Shown here: one piece after another, positions 1 to 12,699 of the stretch
Position numbering within the stretch: the first letter of the stretch is position 1
How the letters are laid out: every line of letters begins with the position of its first letter
Assembly: GCF_000004075.3 (NCBI RefSeq)
Contig: NC_026657.2
Coordinates: forward strand, 3,968,001-4,032,000
Reading direction: 5' to 3'
Length of the DNA stretch: 64,000 nt
DNA from: Cucumis sativus
Taxonomy: Eukaryota; Streptophyta; Magnoliopsida; Cucurbitales; Cucurbitaceae
The notes under the pieces: generated by a model
The model's database searches: none
Seen by the model: the letters and a program-made list of their open reading frames with translations, nothing else
Told to the model about the DNA's origin: nothing
Made by a program: the position numbers and the translations under genes

Positions 1-3000
1 AAAAACAGAAAACCTAGAAAAGTGATCGATCGACCAAAAATTGATCAGTTGGTTTTATTGCGAATGGAAGTCGAGGTCAGTTTGGCCATTTTCATATTGA
101 CTTGTGGTCGGTTGGAGTCGGTTTGGCCAGAAAACCGACTTCATCCAATCATTGATCATTGATCATCCATACACATGATAATCAAATAAAAATTAGATAA
201 CAATTGAATAGTCGTATTTCATTGTGTATGCTTGAACAATTCACGTGCTTCTAATTCCCGATTTTAATTTTCGCATCTTGCATAACATATTGGATATATT
301 ATTAGCAATGATATACAAAACCATGAAATTAAAGGCATTAGCTCGATTATACCGATCATCATAAGGGTGAAATAAATGAAAAACAATTAGGGCAACTAGA
401 TAAATAGCAAAATAATTAAATACTTTAGTTTAGATAACTAGCAAAAATAAATAAATAATTATACTTGACAAAAATAACCCACCGTTAAAAATTAACGTAA
501 TAATAATAAAAGAACAAAAAAAAAAATATTTCCTCTCCCTATTTTCTCTCCCACCGTCTCTTTTCCCTTTCCCTCATCATCACTTCCTCTAACTTCTGCC
601 CTCTCCAAAAAAAAAAAAAAACTATCAATTCATTTCCCTCTACTTCTCCCCTCTCTAAGAAACTACTACCTTATCCCTATAGGAAAAGATTTTTCTTGGG
701 GGACTTTTCTTCTGAGACACTTTTTACCGTAAAAGATGTATTTAGATTCCTTATCAGAAGGTTGAGAAGACCGGAACAAATTTTTTCTTCAAAATCAAAC
801 ATCATTCTGATTTCAAATTTATTTAGGGCGGTTTGATGTGCTTCAAATTTTGTTAGATTTAGTGTCTTTAAATTTATTAGAATCACTATATGTTTATTTG
901 ATTATTTGATTTAGCACCCTGCATTATTTATTTAGCATTAGAATCACTCACTATATGTTTATTTGATTATTTGATTTGGCACCGTGCTTTATTTATTTAG
1001 CATTAGAATCACTCTATGTTTATTTGATTTGGCACTCTGCATTGTTTATTTAGCATCGTGCTTTATTTGTTTGTCTGTTTGTGCTATTTATTTTACAGTA
1101 TTATTTTATGTCACTAGCATGTCTACTTTTGTATCACAGCATGCATGCATATTACTTTATATCACAACGTGTCTACATATTACTTTATGTCACACCGTGT
1201 CTGCATATTATTACTTTATGTTACAGCGTATCTGCATATTATTACTTTATTTCACAGCGTGTCTGCATATTATTACTTTCTTTCACAGCGTGTCTGCATA
1301 TTATTACTTTCTTTCAAAGTATGTCTGCATATTATTGCTTTATTACATAGCGTATCTGCATATTATTACTTTATTTCATAGTGTGTTTGCATATTATTAT
1401 TTTATTTCACATAATGTATTTCTCAAACTTCACGCTATTTTGCTATTATTATTTATTTTTTAATTTGAATATTTAAATCGAAGAATAAGTAATATTTTTT
1501 ATAGGTTTTATAACTTAAATTCGAGGAATACATGAAATTTCTCAATTTGAAATTTAATTTATTTAATTATTAAATTTTCTTTAAAATTATAAACAATTTC
1601 ATTTTTAAATGAGACTGAGTAATGTTTTTATAAATTTATTAATTCCCACATACATCAAATTTCTCTTTAGACACCTACGATGGACATCAAAATATCAAAG
1701 TTTGGTATTTTAATATTCTTGAGATGAATCAATTAAAAATATCATCTTTTAAACAAATAAAAAACTCATTTTTCTAATGGCTCTTATGTCACTCATAGTT
1801 ATCCCTTCATATTAATTCATGCTAAGTTTTAACACATTTACTACTTTTGAACCTAAATCCTCAATTTACGTAGGCCAACGTTTTTATGTTTTTTTTTTTT
1901 TTGTGACCAACCACACTTTATATATGGTTGGTGGACGTTAGCCGCTCCACGTCAGATCATGTCGCGATAATAAAGCCTCACGAAAATTAAAAATTCACTC
2001 AAATACATTGTAATAAAACACATACCATTATAAAATACATAATTAATAGATCTGTCATGTCTCAAATCAACCTAATAGGCATGGATCATTCTAACCTATA
2101 CTTAAATTTGAATGAATATTTATTTAGCCTTTTGGCACTTGAAAATTAATTATTCTTCCAAACTGTACCTAGATCATAATGCATTTGGTATTAATTTGGA
2201 CTTTCTTATAATGTTTCTTATTAGTTCAATTAATATTAATTAGTTACTTAGGACAAATCAATTCGCTTCTCCAATTGGGAAACTCAGTTTTACTCAAGCT
2301 AGATTTGATTCTTTTCATATGGAATTTCTCCAAATTTACTACTTTTGAAATATTTTTTTGCTTTCCAATTAAAACTATATATCAACCCCTCGAGCTGGAA
2401 ACAACTTTGCAAGAGAAATTTATGTGCTCTTGAGTTTGACCTGAACTTGCCACTAGAATTAGTTGTAGGTGTATAATTTGGTAATTTATTTGATGAAGAT
2501 TTAAGCAACAAAATCCAATAACTTTACTATCCATGATTGAGTAGGAGATGAAATAGCCACATTCCATAAAGTGATATGAAATTACATTAAAATTCAATTA
2601 GAAAGCAGCTATGTATGGAGATTAAAAAAACTCGTGAAATGTTGACAATAGATAAAAATAATAATATGAACTCAATTATCATGAGTTCCTCTTCCAATTC
2701 AATTCGGAAGGCAAGCAGAAATGATTGGTCAGACGACCTGAAGAGATAGGGAATGTTGGAGCGAGAGAGATGGCTGAGAAGGGGTTTAGGGTGAAGAAGG
2801 GGTAACAAACCCTACTTATTATGGAGAGGCAATTTTGGAATAAAATTTTAGGATATTACATTGTTAAATGTATTTTTAACTACACATATTATTTTAAATA
2901 TATTTTTTGCCATATTTACAATATATTAAATGTTAATGGCATAAATGCTAATATATTATGAAAATTCAAACATGGTAATCTAAAAACGTTACCTATAAAA

Positions 3001-3900
3001 TTCCAAAATATTTATCATCTCCAGCATTCCATAAGCACTTCTTGTTCAATAATTTTTCGGTTTGCAAAAAAGTAAAGGAGAGAAAGGGAGAGAGAAATAA
3101 ATAAAGGGAAAAAGAAAGTGTGAAGCTGCCCTAAGTGAGAATCATATGGTACGGTGTGAATATTTTTTTATTAGATAATAACTAAAAGCTGAAAAGTGTT
3201 TCTTAATTTAATCTTCAAAGTATGTATATAGGAGCAAGCACATTCGTGAAACACGTGAAGTACTTTCTTATTGCTTATAAGCGTTTCATTGGTTCTCGTT
3301 AAATATTATTTGTTAATTTGAAAAAGAAAAAAAAAAAGAAAATCAGATGTTTCAGTAGAAAAACCTTTTAAATCAATTTTCAAGAAAAATAGTTTTCTAG
3401 TAATTATTAAAACGCTCCCAGCTAATCCTCTACCTCACTTCTACCATCCATGCCCCCAACTATCATTGTCTTTTGTCGAGCACCTCTAGTATTTTGATGA
3501 CAATTACTACGGCCTCAAACCTACTTCAACGACAAATACGCTACTACTTACTTTTGCAATATCCGCGTTAATGACAACCGTCTCTAGAAATGAAATGAGC
3601 TACAGTAACAACAAATCATCATAATGCATCGGAACATTACACGACACATAGCATAACTATTTTGTTCTCTTTTTAGAAAGTGACAGAGTGAGGTACCAAA
3701 ATTACAAAAGAGAAAACTTGGATAGGGTAGCAAGTATTTTTAATATCCCTTTTGTTGACAGTTCAATAAACCCCTTTATTAGCTTGATGAAGAGAGAATT
3801 TTAGTGTTTTGTAGCTTTCACTATGAAAAGCAACAAAAGTGCATACCATCCTTTGGGTAATATCAAAGCTTCCTAATATTCCAATTCCAAATCATAAAAC
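1..3900. other. Intergenic region with repeats, no gene recognised
   Basis: No convincing coding exon was found. The first 130 bases contain repeated CGGTTTGG/GGTCGGTT words that recur in the intron at 5.09-5.36 kb, so they look like a dispersed repeat. At 525-660 there is a CT-rich stretch with A runs. Three head-to-tail copies of a unit of about 55-65 bases (TTAGAATCACT..TTTATTTGATT..TTTATTTAGCA) lie at about 878-1055, just before the 31-bp minisatellite. A somewhat GC-richer patch at 2680-2815 has short open frames on both strands, but nothing I recognise. Confidence 0.6.
1149..1420. repeat. 31-bp minisatellite, about 9 units
   Basis: Head-to-tail copies of a unit reading roughly ATATTATTACTTTATTTCAC followed by AGCGTGTCTGC. 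The GTCTGC/ATCTGC landmark recurs every 31 bases (for example at 1261, 1292, 1323). The first two units are 28 bases because they lack one ATT. Divergence between units is modest. Because 31 is not a multiple of three, the reading frame rotates from unit to unit, and since the unit has no stop in any plus frame, all three plus frames stay open here. That explains the apparent proteins in this stretch, which are not genes. Confidence 0.85.
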
Positions 3901-3905
3901 ATTCT

Positions 3906-3940
3906 AAATATATATATATATATATTATATTATATTAACA
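3906..3940. repeat. AT microsatellite upstream of the b561 gene
   Basis: A run of alternating T and A followed by TATTATATTATATTA lies about 70-100 bases before the start codon at 4008. It could serve as a TATA region, but it is so repetitive that no single box can be picked. Confidence 0.6.
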
Positions 3941-4007
3941 AACATAAACATAAAATACACATTATCCCTAACAATTAACCTCCCAAGATCAATCCCAAAA
4001 AAGAAAA

Positions 4008-6911
4008 ATGCATTATTATCCATCTATCCCTTTCTTCATTCTAACCATCCTTTCAACCCTCCTCACCTCATCCAACTCCCACCGTTGTTCAGACAAATTC
4101 CAAGAGCTCGTCAATGCCCGAAATCTCTCGAATTGCCAACGCCTCCCAACGCTTGGTGCAGAGCTTGGTTGGAGCATCCCTGCGCCCAACAAATCCCACC
4201 ACGTATTTCGAGTCCTCTTTGGCGCCCTGATGGAAGCCGACGGGGGGTGGTTGGCGTGGGGAGTGAATCCAGGGAAAAAGCCAGAGATGGTGGGGACGAG
4301 AGCTGTGATCGGGATCAAAAACCCTACGAACGGTTCTTCTTATTGTAGGAGTTATAATTTGACCCATGAGACACGAATTGGATGCCCGCTTCGACCGACG
4401 GATTTGGAGGAGATAAAGTGTACGAAATTCGAATATGAAACCATGACGGATTACCATTTGATTTCCGCTAGTTTGAATCTTTCGGCTGCGATTTATAATG
4501 ATTTGAAGCTTAATATTGTGTGGCAAAGTGGATTAGATGTTGACGAAGATACGCCATTAGCGCATACGACTACTTTAATGAATATTGATTGTGTTGAGAC
4601 GCTTGAATTGAGTACGGGTAAAAGTACTGATATGACTCACCTCAAGATTTACTTTAGAAAAGTATGCATTTCTCTTCACTCTCCATTTTTTCCCCTCATT
4701 TGTCTCATATTATGAATTTTCCATACATGTGAAATTGTCAGAAATAACACTCAAAGTTTTCTGTGGACTAACTTTTCTTGGTATAGTTTCCTAGCTGAGA
4801 CTTCACAAAGAAAGCCAAAAACGAAATTATTAGCTTTGTTGTGTCATTTAAAAAAGAAACATTTTTCTTTTGTTTTTGTCTTGTTATCAATCTTGGCCGG
4901 TAAGCATTAGGATGAGTAATTAAAACAATCGGTAAAAAAATGGTACTATTTGTGAAAGATAAAAAACTCTTAGGGTTATTTTTTATAATTACCAACATAA
5001 CATTAGGCTTGAATGAGAGGAGTAACTCAAATATATCTTACAAAAACTGTGAGATCTATTAATTTTTTCAATATAGAATCACCAACATGTAGGGATGAGC
5101 ATGATAAATTAAGAAACCGAGTCAACCGATCAAAATTAATCCAACCAAGATAAGGAGAGGTTCGGTCAGTGTCAGTTTGGAAAAGAATTCAAATCAACTA
5201 CATTTTAATTTTTTTTCAAAGACTTAAACCAACCAATCTACCGGCCAATGGTCAGTTTGTAAACTTTCATGGTAATGTAGGTTTGAATATTTACTAAACC
5301 GACCATGGTAGGTTTTAAGCGGTTTGATGGAAAAACGGACTTCGACGGAGGGATAAATATACCCTGTCAACACATCCCTTATTCTATTTTGTTTTTATTC
5401 TGCAGGTGCATGGAATATTGAATATTATAGGATGGGGAACATTTTTACCAATAGGAGCAATAATAGCAAGATTCTTTAGGAAATTCCCATTTGAAAGCGA
5501 TGTTTGGTGGTACCGTACTCATGAGGTTTGCCAATTGGCTGGGTTCGCCATTGGCATGGTTGGTTGGGGGATTGGGATGTGGCTCGCCCATAGTTCACCT
5601 GACTACATTTTCAACACTCATCGTGTCTTCGCCATCTTCATCTTCGTTTTTGCCACTTTACAAGTTACTCCCCTTATCCCTTTTGCCTCTTTTCTTACTT
5701 ACGTACATGTTTGAAAGTAATTTTGAAATAAAAAAACAATCTTTTGATCAAAGGTTTAAGATTTGTTTGGTAATCATTTTGATTTGTTTGAAAAATTAAG
5801 TCCACAGACGTCACATCCTTCCATCTCCAAATTTCTTTCTTATATTTTATTATATTTTGTTAGGTACCATTTCCAATGCATTGGTTTAAAAAATCAAGAC
5901 ATAATTTGAAAACTAAAAAGTATTCTTTAAAAATTTGTGTTTCATGTTTTGAATTTAACTTAGAATTCAATCATTTTACTTGATTTTAAAAAAAGAGCTA
6001 ACTAGTAGATTGATTTTAAATTTACAATGATATTGATGTTTTTTGTGATGATTTTAAATTTACAATGATATTGATGTTTTTTGTGATTTTCTTGTATTTA
6101 AAGTGATTATGATTTATTACAAACAAAACTGATTTTAGAATCAATTGCTCTATTTGGAAACTATTTGCTTTTTGAAAAATTAAATGCATAAACATTATTT
6201 CCACCCATAAATTAAATTTCGTTTTGTATTTTCACTATTTACCAATAATTATAAAATCAAACCAAAACATAAAAACTTGTATGAAGGTCATTCTTTGCCA
6301 AACACCCCCACTTAAAAGTCTTCAATTGATTATGGGTGAAAAATAAATTTCATTTGTTCACTCTCGATCTCGATCGTCATGCTATTTTAGAAAAGAAAAA
6401 TTATTTTAGCCATGTGCAAATAGTTTTCAATTTTTTTCAAAATCACTTTGAATTAAACCTGTCATTTACAACAAAGTGTTGCTTACTAATTTTCACTTCT
6501 AACATGTTGGTTTCTATATTATAGACATTGGCGATAAAGTTTAGACCCTCGCCTACGGACGACTCTCGAAAAGTGTGGAACATCTATCATCATTTCCTAG
6601 GATATGCTTTACTAGCATTGATATATATAAATATATTTGAAGGAATGAGAATCTTGAAGCCAGAGAACAAAGAGAAATGGAGATATGCAGTCATTGGAAT
6701 TCTTGTAACATTAGGGTTAGTCACTTTGGTTCTTGAAGTCCATACTTGGAGAAAGTTTATTAAACAAAGAACTACAAGGAAGAAATTGGGGTCTCAATTT
6801 CCTAATCAAGCTAGGCCTAATCAACAAGAAGAAGAAGATGGGGATGGAATGACAATTCAATCACCACCATTTTCAAGAAGAAACATTCCCTCTACACCTG
6901 CACCAATATAA
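4008..6911 (+). CDS. Cytochrome b561 and DOMON domain-containing protein
   Basis: Three exons: 4008-4661, 5406-5663, 6525-6911, giving 432 residues; both introns are GT..AG and phase 0. Residues 1-24 look like a signal peptide. Residues about 45-200 form a DOMON domain of the plant AIR12 type, with GGWLAWGVNP, MVGT (Met94) and TPLAH (His186) at the places of the usual haem ligands. Residues about 219-370 form a cytochrome b561 core with the expected histidines His220 (VHGILN), His257 (WWYRTHE), His290 (NTHR) and His326/327 (NIYHH) and several membrane helices. The tail is hydrophilic, rich in Q and E. Family knowledge: such proteins move electrons across the plasma membrane, probably using ascorbate. 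Length fits the family (about 400). Exon 2 begins with GTG immediately after the acceptor, so it must not be taken as a start. Individual substrate is unknown. Confidence 0.93.
5090..5360. repeat. Dispersed CGGTT-rich repeat inside intron 1 of the b561 gene
   Basis: The intron holds repeated words such as AACCGA, GGTTCGGTCAG and CAGTTTGG, also seen at 1-130. It carries no open frame. It looks like a decayed non-autonomous element. Confidence 0.4.
6012..6088. repeat. 38-bp tandem duplication in intron 2 of the b561 gene
   Basis: The unit starting GATTTTAAATTTACAATGAT and running to TTTTTTGTGAT occurs twice in a row, at 6012 and 6050, with no mismatch over most of its length. This suggests a recent duplication. 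Confidence 0.8.
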
Positions 6912-8595
6912 GAGTAAGTAAAATAGCTAGGACAAACATAATAATATTGGTAATATTATTATTTAATTCTAACTTTTTTGTATGGAGAGATGTATTTTTC
7001 ATATATACTTGCACTTTTGTGATCATATATATAATTTGTTTTGGTGTTTAAGTTATAATGCTTTTTTAATTTTGTTTTGTTAGGATGGTTTGAGAATTTC
7101 ATGGTGTATAAACGAATTAAAGAGAGCTCAATAATAATGTTTGCAAAGTTACATACATATATAGACTACACCCTTCAAACGTATGGTCAATTGCTTTTGA
7201 TTAAGATGCATGGAGTTATGTTATTTAGGGTTTGTTCAATAACCAATTTGGTTTTTTTTTTTTTTTTTTTTCTTTTCTTTTGAAAATTTAAGTATATAAA
7301 ACACTTATTTCACTTCTAAATTTATTATCAATATATTTAACAAGTTAAATTTTGAAAACTAAAAAGAATAATATCTTTTAAAATCTTGTTTTTAATTTTT
7401 AAATTTGGTGAAGAATTCAACACTATTGTACTAAAAAGAAAAGATAATCGACTTAATTTTAAAAACCAAGTAAATAATTACGTTGTTTTTGAGAAGTAAG
7501 TCTAAATGTAACACTCGTTATACTTCTAGGTTTCTTTTTCATATCTTATCTACTTTCTAAAGTAGTTCTCAAATCATGATGTTCAATTAAGAAAATCAAC
7601 CCCGAACATGAAAACTATTTTAAAATTTTGAAAGAAAATAAACCGAGTTTAAAAAAAGAAATCATATAGTTATCAATTGGATTCACTTTCTTCTAAATCT
7701 TTTCATATATCTTTTAAATGTGAATTAAGGTTAGTAAAAGAAATAAAGTATAGCTCAAATCACATGCGTACGTATGTATAGATATATATTAGGTGTTAGT
7801 GATTATAAAGTTGGTTAAGTGGTTAAAATCCTTCCACATATTAAACTAAAAAATAATTACTTCAACTAACAATTTAAAACTAGGAGTGTTCAAAAAAGCC
7901 AAATCAATCCAAGCCAATTCATATTATTTGGGTTGAGTTAAATTGTGTAAACTTCGTATGATTTGAGTTGGTTCCTTAGTTCATCTAAAATATTTAAATC
8001 AACCCGAGCCTATTCTATAGGTTTATTTTAATGTAATGAGTATAGTTATTTGATATTTTTAAAAATAGTAAAATAAATTAAAATATTTACAAGCTATAGC
8101 AAAATTTTAGATTTTTAACCTATCTATCAACTTCTATTATTGAGCTATAAATATTTTACTACTTTTTATAATTATTTTATAATTATAATTCTATCGTTGT
8201 CTATCAACTTTTATTATGGATGAAATCTAAAATTTTGTTGGAAATATTTGGACAAATTTATACTTTTACAATTTCTCTTAATTTTATTTAATTTTATAAT
8301 TTTTGTTTTGGAATAATTATTTCAATAACTGGTACAAGTAATTGTTTTAACACATTAGAAAAAAATATTTCAGAATCTAAATCTTAACTTAAAATACAAA
8401 GATAACAAAACTTTAGTAACAAAATGAAATTTGAGAAAAGAATACAAATGTGTACCCTTTTGATCGTTTTTGGTGAAGATTTCTCCGAACCACAAACCAT
8501 GGAAAGAACATGGAGAAGATTAAACACCTAATCATTTCCTTTCATTATAATCACAAATCTTCGTTTATCTTCCACCTTCAGAAAAATCCTCTCTA
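6912..8595. other. Intergenic region between b561 and PLP-protein genes
   Basis: AT-rich, with the 3' untranslated part of the b561 gene at its left end, a T run near 7252-7272, a dispersed AACC/GGTT repeat at about 7876-8040 and a TCTATC-type repeat at about 8055-8276. The last 130 bases before 8596 are the likely leader of the next gene. No coding exon seen. Confidence 0.5.
8055..8276. repeat. TCTATC-type short AT-rich repeat, copy A
   Basis: Starts TTTTTAAAAATAGTAAAATA and contains TTACAAGCTATAGCAAAATT, then CTATCAACTTCTATTATTGA and, toward the other end, GAAATCTAAAATTTTGTTGG. The two ends are imperfect inverted copies of each other. The same layout returns at about 16.07, 17.94, 28.85 and 49.7 kb. 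Probably a MITE-like element. Confidence 0.55.
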
Positions 8596-11500
8596 ATGGC
8601 TGCTCCTCTGGTCGAAGGCGCTGCCGTCGCCGCTCTCCGATCAGTAATGTTTCGAGCTCGGCAGGCGGCTGAGCGTTCTGGTCGCAATTTCGATCAGGTC
8701 CGCGTCGTCGCTGTCTCCAAGACAAAGCCTGTGTCTCTCATTCGCCAAGTATATGATGCTGCTCACCGCTGCTTTGGCGAGAACTATGTTCAAGAGCTTA
8801 TCGATAAAGCTCCTCTGGTGCCTTTTTGTTTTTTCTAGGGATTTTATTGGATTTATGTATTTCGATGCGCGCCACTTACGTCTGTTTCTGTTCCTCTCGT
8901 GGTTTGATTTCAGCTTCCTCAAGATATTGAATGGCATTTCATTGGGCATTTGCAGAGCAACAAAGTTAAATCGCTTCTTGGTACAGTCCCTTCCCTGTTC
9001 TATTTTTTCATTGCTTTATTACAGTGTTCTTGTTTGTAATTTCTGCTTTTATGGAGTCTTCCTGAGGATTGGTTGTTTTCTTGATTCTTTCTAATGCTTT
9101 GAAAATCTTGGTTGCCAAACTTTGAGAGTTGTGTCTAATTGGTTCTTAAACTCTATAACATGTCTAATAGTTTCCTAAATTTATAATAGTATTCACTGAA
9201 TTCTAATTTTGTATAACTGGTCTAGAAATTTGAGAAACTTTTTAATATGAAATTGAAAGTTTAGGTGGCTATTACAATTTTTTTTAGCTTTGGGACTTGA
9301 TAATACCAAATAAAAGTTTAGAAGGGGATCTATTAGAGACAATTGTGGAAGTTTAAGGACTGTATTTCAAGTTTCAAACTTTCAACAATAAATCTTCCAT
9401 AACAGAAAGGTTCTCTGCTTGCTGCCTTTATACTACGAAATACTGTTAACCTCTACACCTTGCAATTAAAAGTCTAGGCAATTCTTTTTGAAACAGTGAT
9501 TGAACTGTAAGATTCACATTTTCAGTACGAAATCATTCTATGATGCACATATCACATTTAGAAGTAGACCTTATTATATCATTGCTCTCAGGAGGCATTT
9601 TTTCCCTGCAGCTGGAGTTCCTAACCTGGCTATGGTTCAGGGTGTAGATAATGAGAAGGTAAAGACTTAATCCAATTCTATTATATTTTTAAAGGTAATA
9701 TTCTTTGTGAAGTTTTTTTCTTTTTCTTTTTCTTTTTTTTTTTTTTTGTTGGAACATGAAACAACTTCTTATTGATAGAATGGAAAAAAAATCATACTCA
9801 AATTGTACATTACTGTACATGCTGCCTTTTGAAATGGGGCTTGTAATGTGATATAAAGATCAGCATGCAGCACAATAAGCTGCTTATGGATCCTATTTTT
9901 TGTTAAAAAAATAACTTTATGTTATTGATGAACAATGTAGTTGGTAAAGTTTATGGTTTTCTACCAGTAAGGAGCTAAGTTTTCAGATGTTTTAAAGAAA
10001 AGAAAAAAAAAAAGGAAGAAAAGATGCTTTGTATTCTGTCACCTCTAAGATTACTTGATGTGGTTGTGCTGCTGCAGCTTGCAAATCACCTTGATCGTGC
10101 AGTTTCAAACCTCGGAAGGGATCCATTGAAGGTTCTAGTTCAAGTAAACACCAGTGGAGAAATATGTGAGTTACACAGTCTTTGATGAATTTATGCAAGA
10201 TCATTCTGATAATTAGTTGAAGCAGTACAGTTTTTGTTAGATAACCAATCTCCCAGACAACAAAGCCTCATTTGCAAGTGGGGGGGAATTTATATCTTAA
10301 AATAAAGTTGTACGTGTATGTATATGTAAAATCATATTTTTAGTATAGCCTTTAATGAACATGTAGTTTCAAGTATAAAGTAATTCGTCACTGATCAGGC
10401 TCTTGTTTCTTGGATATCTTTACTGTCTTGTTCCAGCCACAAGTTTTTCTAGGATTATAAAACTTCAACATCTGATGAATTACTTTCTCTCGAACTTATA
10501 CCCCTTGAGCCTCGATGCTTTTCCTAGCCTCAAGCTTGAATTATTACATATTGTGTTTTATGCTTTGTTTGTAACATAAATACTCTATTTCCATTGGGAT
10601 TTCCTCTGTAACCAAAGGGGTGTTTAGAAAATGACTTGTATGACAATTTGGCAGCAAAATCTGGAATTGAACCTTCTGGATGCATCGAACTTGCAAAGCA
10701 TGTGAAGTTGCGTTGCTCACATCTACAGTTTTCTGGCCTAATGACAATAGGGATGCCAGATTATACTTCCACTCCAGAGAACTTTAAGGTTATAATATTT
10801 GTACTTTTCTTTGTTATTTTATTTTATTTTATTTGGTCAGGTATCTTTACACCATAGTGGAATGGGTGAATATGATCTTAAATAATGTCTTCAAAGTTTA
10901 GATTCAGAATCTTTTTAAGTTTTAGAATGTAGACAAATATATACAGATCGAATCTACGTTCTAGGCTGTGCTTCACATTCATGAGTTTTCTCGTTTTTTT
11001 TTTTTTTTTTTGGCTCAATCTACTAAAGCCATAAATTGTTTTCCTTATTTACTAGACGCTACTGAAATGTAGAGCCGAGGTCTGCAAGGCACTTGAAATG
11101 GCAGAAGAGCGTTGTGAATTGTCCATGGGAATGTCTAATGATTTCGAGTTGGCGGTTAGTATTACCTAAATCATGATCTTTTTGTTGACATGCCCTTGTC
11201 TTCCTTTCATTCTTTCTCAACGGAAGTTCGGGTTTTTAATTTTTGAAAAAATATAGATATATAATTCATATACTCGTTAACCATAAAATTGGAATGTAAT
11301 GAATTTTTTTAGGCTAAATGTAATGAACTTGTAAAATACAAAATTGACCCAAAAGTAGACCTAATTAAAAGTCTTTAGACCTACTACATTTCTTTAAATT
11401 GTTGGGATCTATTACACGAAACTAAAAGTTCTAACACTTGTTTGATTCTTTTTTTATTTTTAAAGTTCAAAAGAATTAACCTTTAACTTAGAACATTAAT

Positions 11501-11769
11501 TTTATTTTTTAGAACAACAGCAGGATGGGAGAATGAACTTTTTAAAGGTTGTTTATGTCAATTGTTTAATAGCATTTAACTTTCTATGTTCAACAAAATA
11601 CTTTGGATCATAGATTTCTTTTATTGTTTGCATTAATTTGAAGTCTATAAGTAATGGGCAACCTCAATCTGTTGTATTTTTGTTACAGATCGAAATGGGC
11701 AGCACCAATGTGAGAATTGGATCCACAATATTTGGTCCAAGGGAATACGCAAAGAAGCAAGCGGACTAG
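8596..11769 (+). CDS. PLPHP: Pyridoxal phosphate homeostasis protein (YggS/PROSC family)
   Basis: Seven exons: 8596-8817, 8914-8980, 9612-9658, 10078-10165, 10655-10788, 11056-11154, 11689-11769; 245 residues, matching the family length. All borders are GT..AG and phases fit. Family features seen: the PLP-binding lysine in VVAVSKTKP (Lys42), [54 protein letters not shown] and a C-terminal [11 protein letters not shown]. The protein has the alanine-racemase-like barrel that holds pyridoxal 5'-phosphate without a known enzyme activity and buffers vitamin B6 in the cell. The start at 8596 fits the short N-terminus usual in plants; no targeting peptide is evident, so it is probably cytosolic. Sure of the family; role in this plant is inferred. 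Confidence 0.95.
9105..9375. repeat. Dispersed repeat in intron 2 of the PLP-protein gene
   Basis: Phrases such as AAACTTTGAGAGTTG, AGTTTAAGGACT and TTCTTAAACTC recur and resemble the stretches at 25.6-25.77 and 29.19-29.34 kb (AAACTTAGGAACTAAA). No open frame. A decayed non-autonomous repeat. Confidence 0.4.
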
Positions 11770-12445
11770 CATTTACATGAGTTTTCCAATCATCCTACGT
11801 TTCAAAAGGTTACCTAAACATTTCTAAAATATTGCAAGGTAGCAAAATTCGATTTCTAACAATGATATGATCTAGAATTCATAATAAATCTAAATTCTTT
11901 TATATTTGTAAATTCTTCTGAGAGATAATCAAATACTAAAAATCTAACAATATGACATCAAATCAACATAAACACAAGTTTCAACCCACATAATCGTGAT
12001 TATCCGAAAATCTAGTGGAAAACAGTCTTGGATATAAGTTACTTAGATATTGATAATTAACAATAATAATGTATATTAAGTAGTTAAAATAGCATAAAAA
12101 TATTAGTTGAAATCTATAAAGTCTAAATAATATGTTATGTTTGATAATTCATTAAAATTCATGGTAATGAATAAGAGATGTTAATTTATAAACTACTTAA
12201 GTTATATTTTCTGTTATAAAAATCTCACACTTTCCTTTTGCAGGTGTTAAAAAAGTCACGTCAAAAAGTGAATTTCTGTTAAACAAATCGAGATTATCTA
12301 TCTTTAAAATCTCATGAAAAAAATATTTATTGAAAATCATTTTCATTACTTTTATTATTATGAAAAAATTCTCATTTCTATTTTGCAACGTATTTCTAAG
12401 CTCCTCCAAGTTCCCACCACCACCGGGGCCTCCTTCAATTTGATT

Positions 12446-12495
12446 AATTAACATATAAGAGGTAGGGTTCAATTAACATATAAGAGGTAGGGTTA
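12446..12495. repeat. 25-bp tandem duplication
   Basis: AATTAACATATAAGAGGTAG followed by GGTT(C) occurs twice directly in a row with no mismatch. Likely recent and possibly polymorphic. Confidence 0.85.
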
Positions 12496-12699
12496 TAATA
12501 GGAATGGTTTATAGCATAAACGTGGCACAACTTCCTAGATATCTTCGTAATGGTATATACTCTCATGATTTTGTTTTTGGTACTATTCTGAAAAATTTCA
12601 TATCAATAAAGATAGTTGTCCTTACTTATATACTTAAGATCATCGACCAAACACGTAGAACAATTGAGTACGCTAGATAAATTTCAAATAGGAAAAGCC

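Noticed and set aside
1149..1420. Regular direct repeats suggesting a CRISPR array
   Set aside because: The units abut with no unique spacers, and this is a plant nuclear sequence.
984..1463. Three overlapping open frames that look like a Cys- and Tyr-rich repeat protein
   Set aside because: They are produced by a 31-bp tandem repeat without stops; no leader, promoter or codon pattern supports a gene.
4016..4526. Minus-strand open frames opposite exon 1 of the b561 gene
   Set aside because: Shadows of a well supported coding exon; no family motif.
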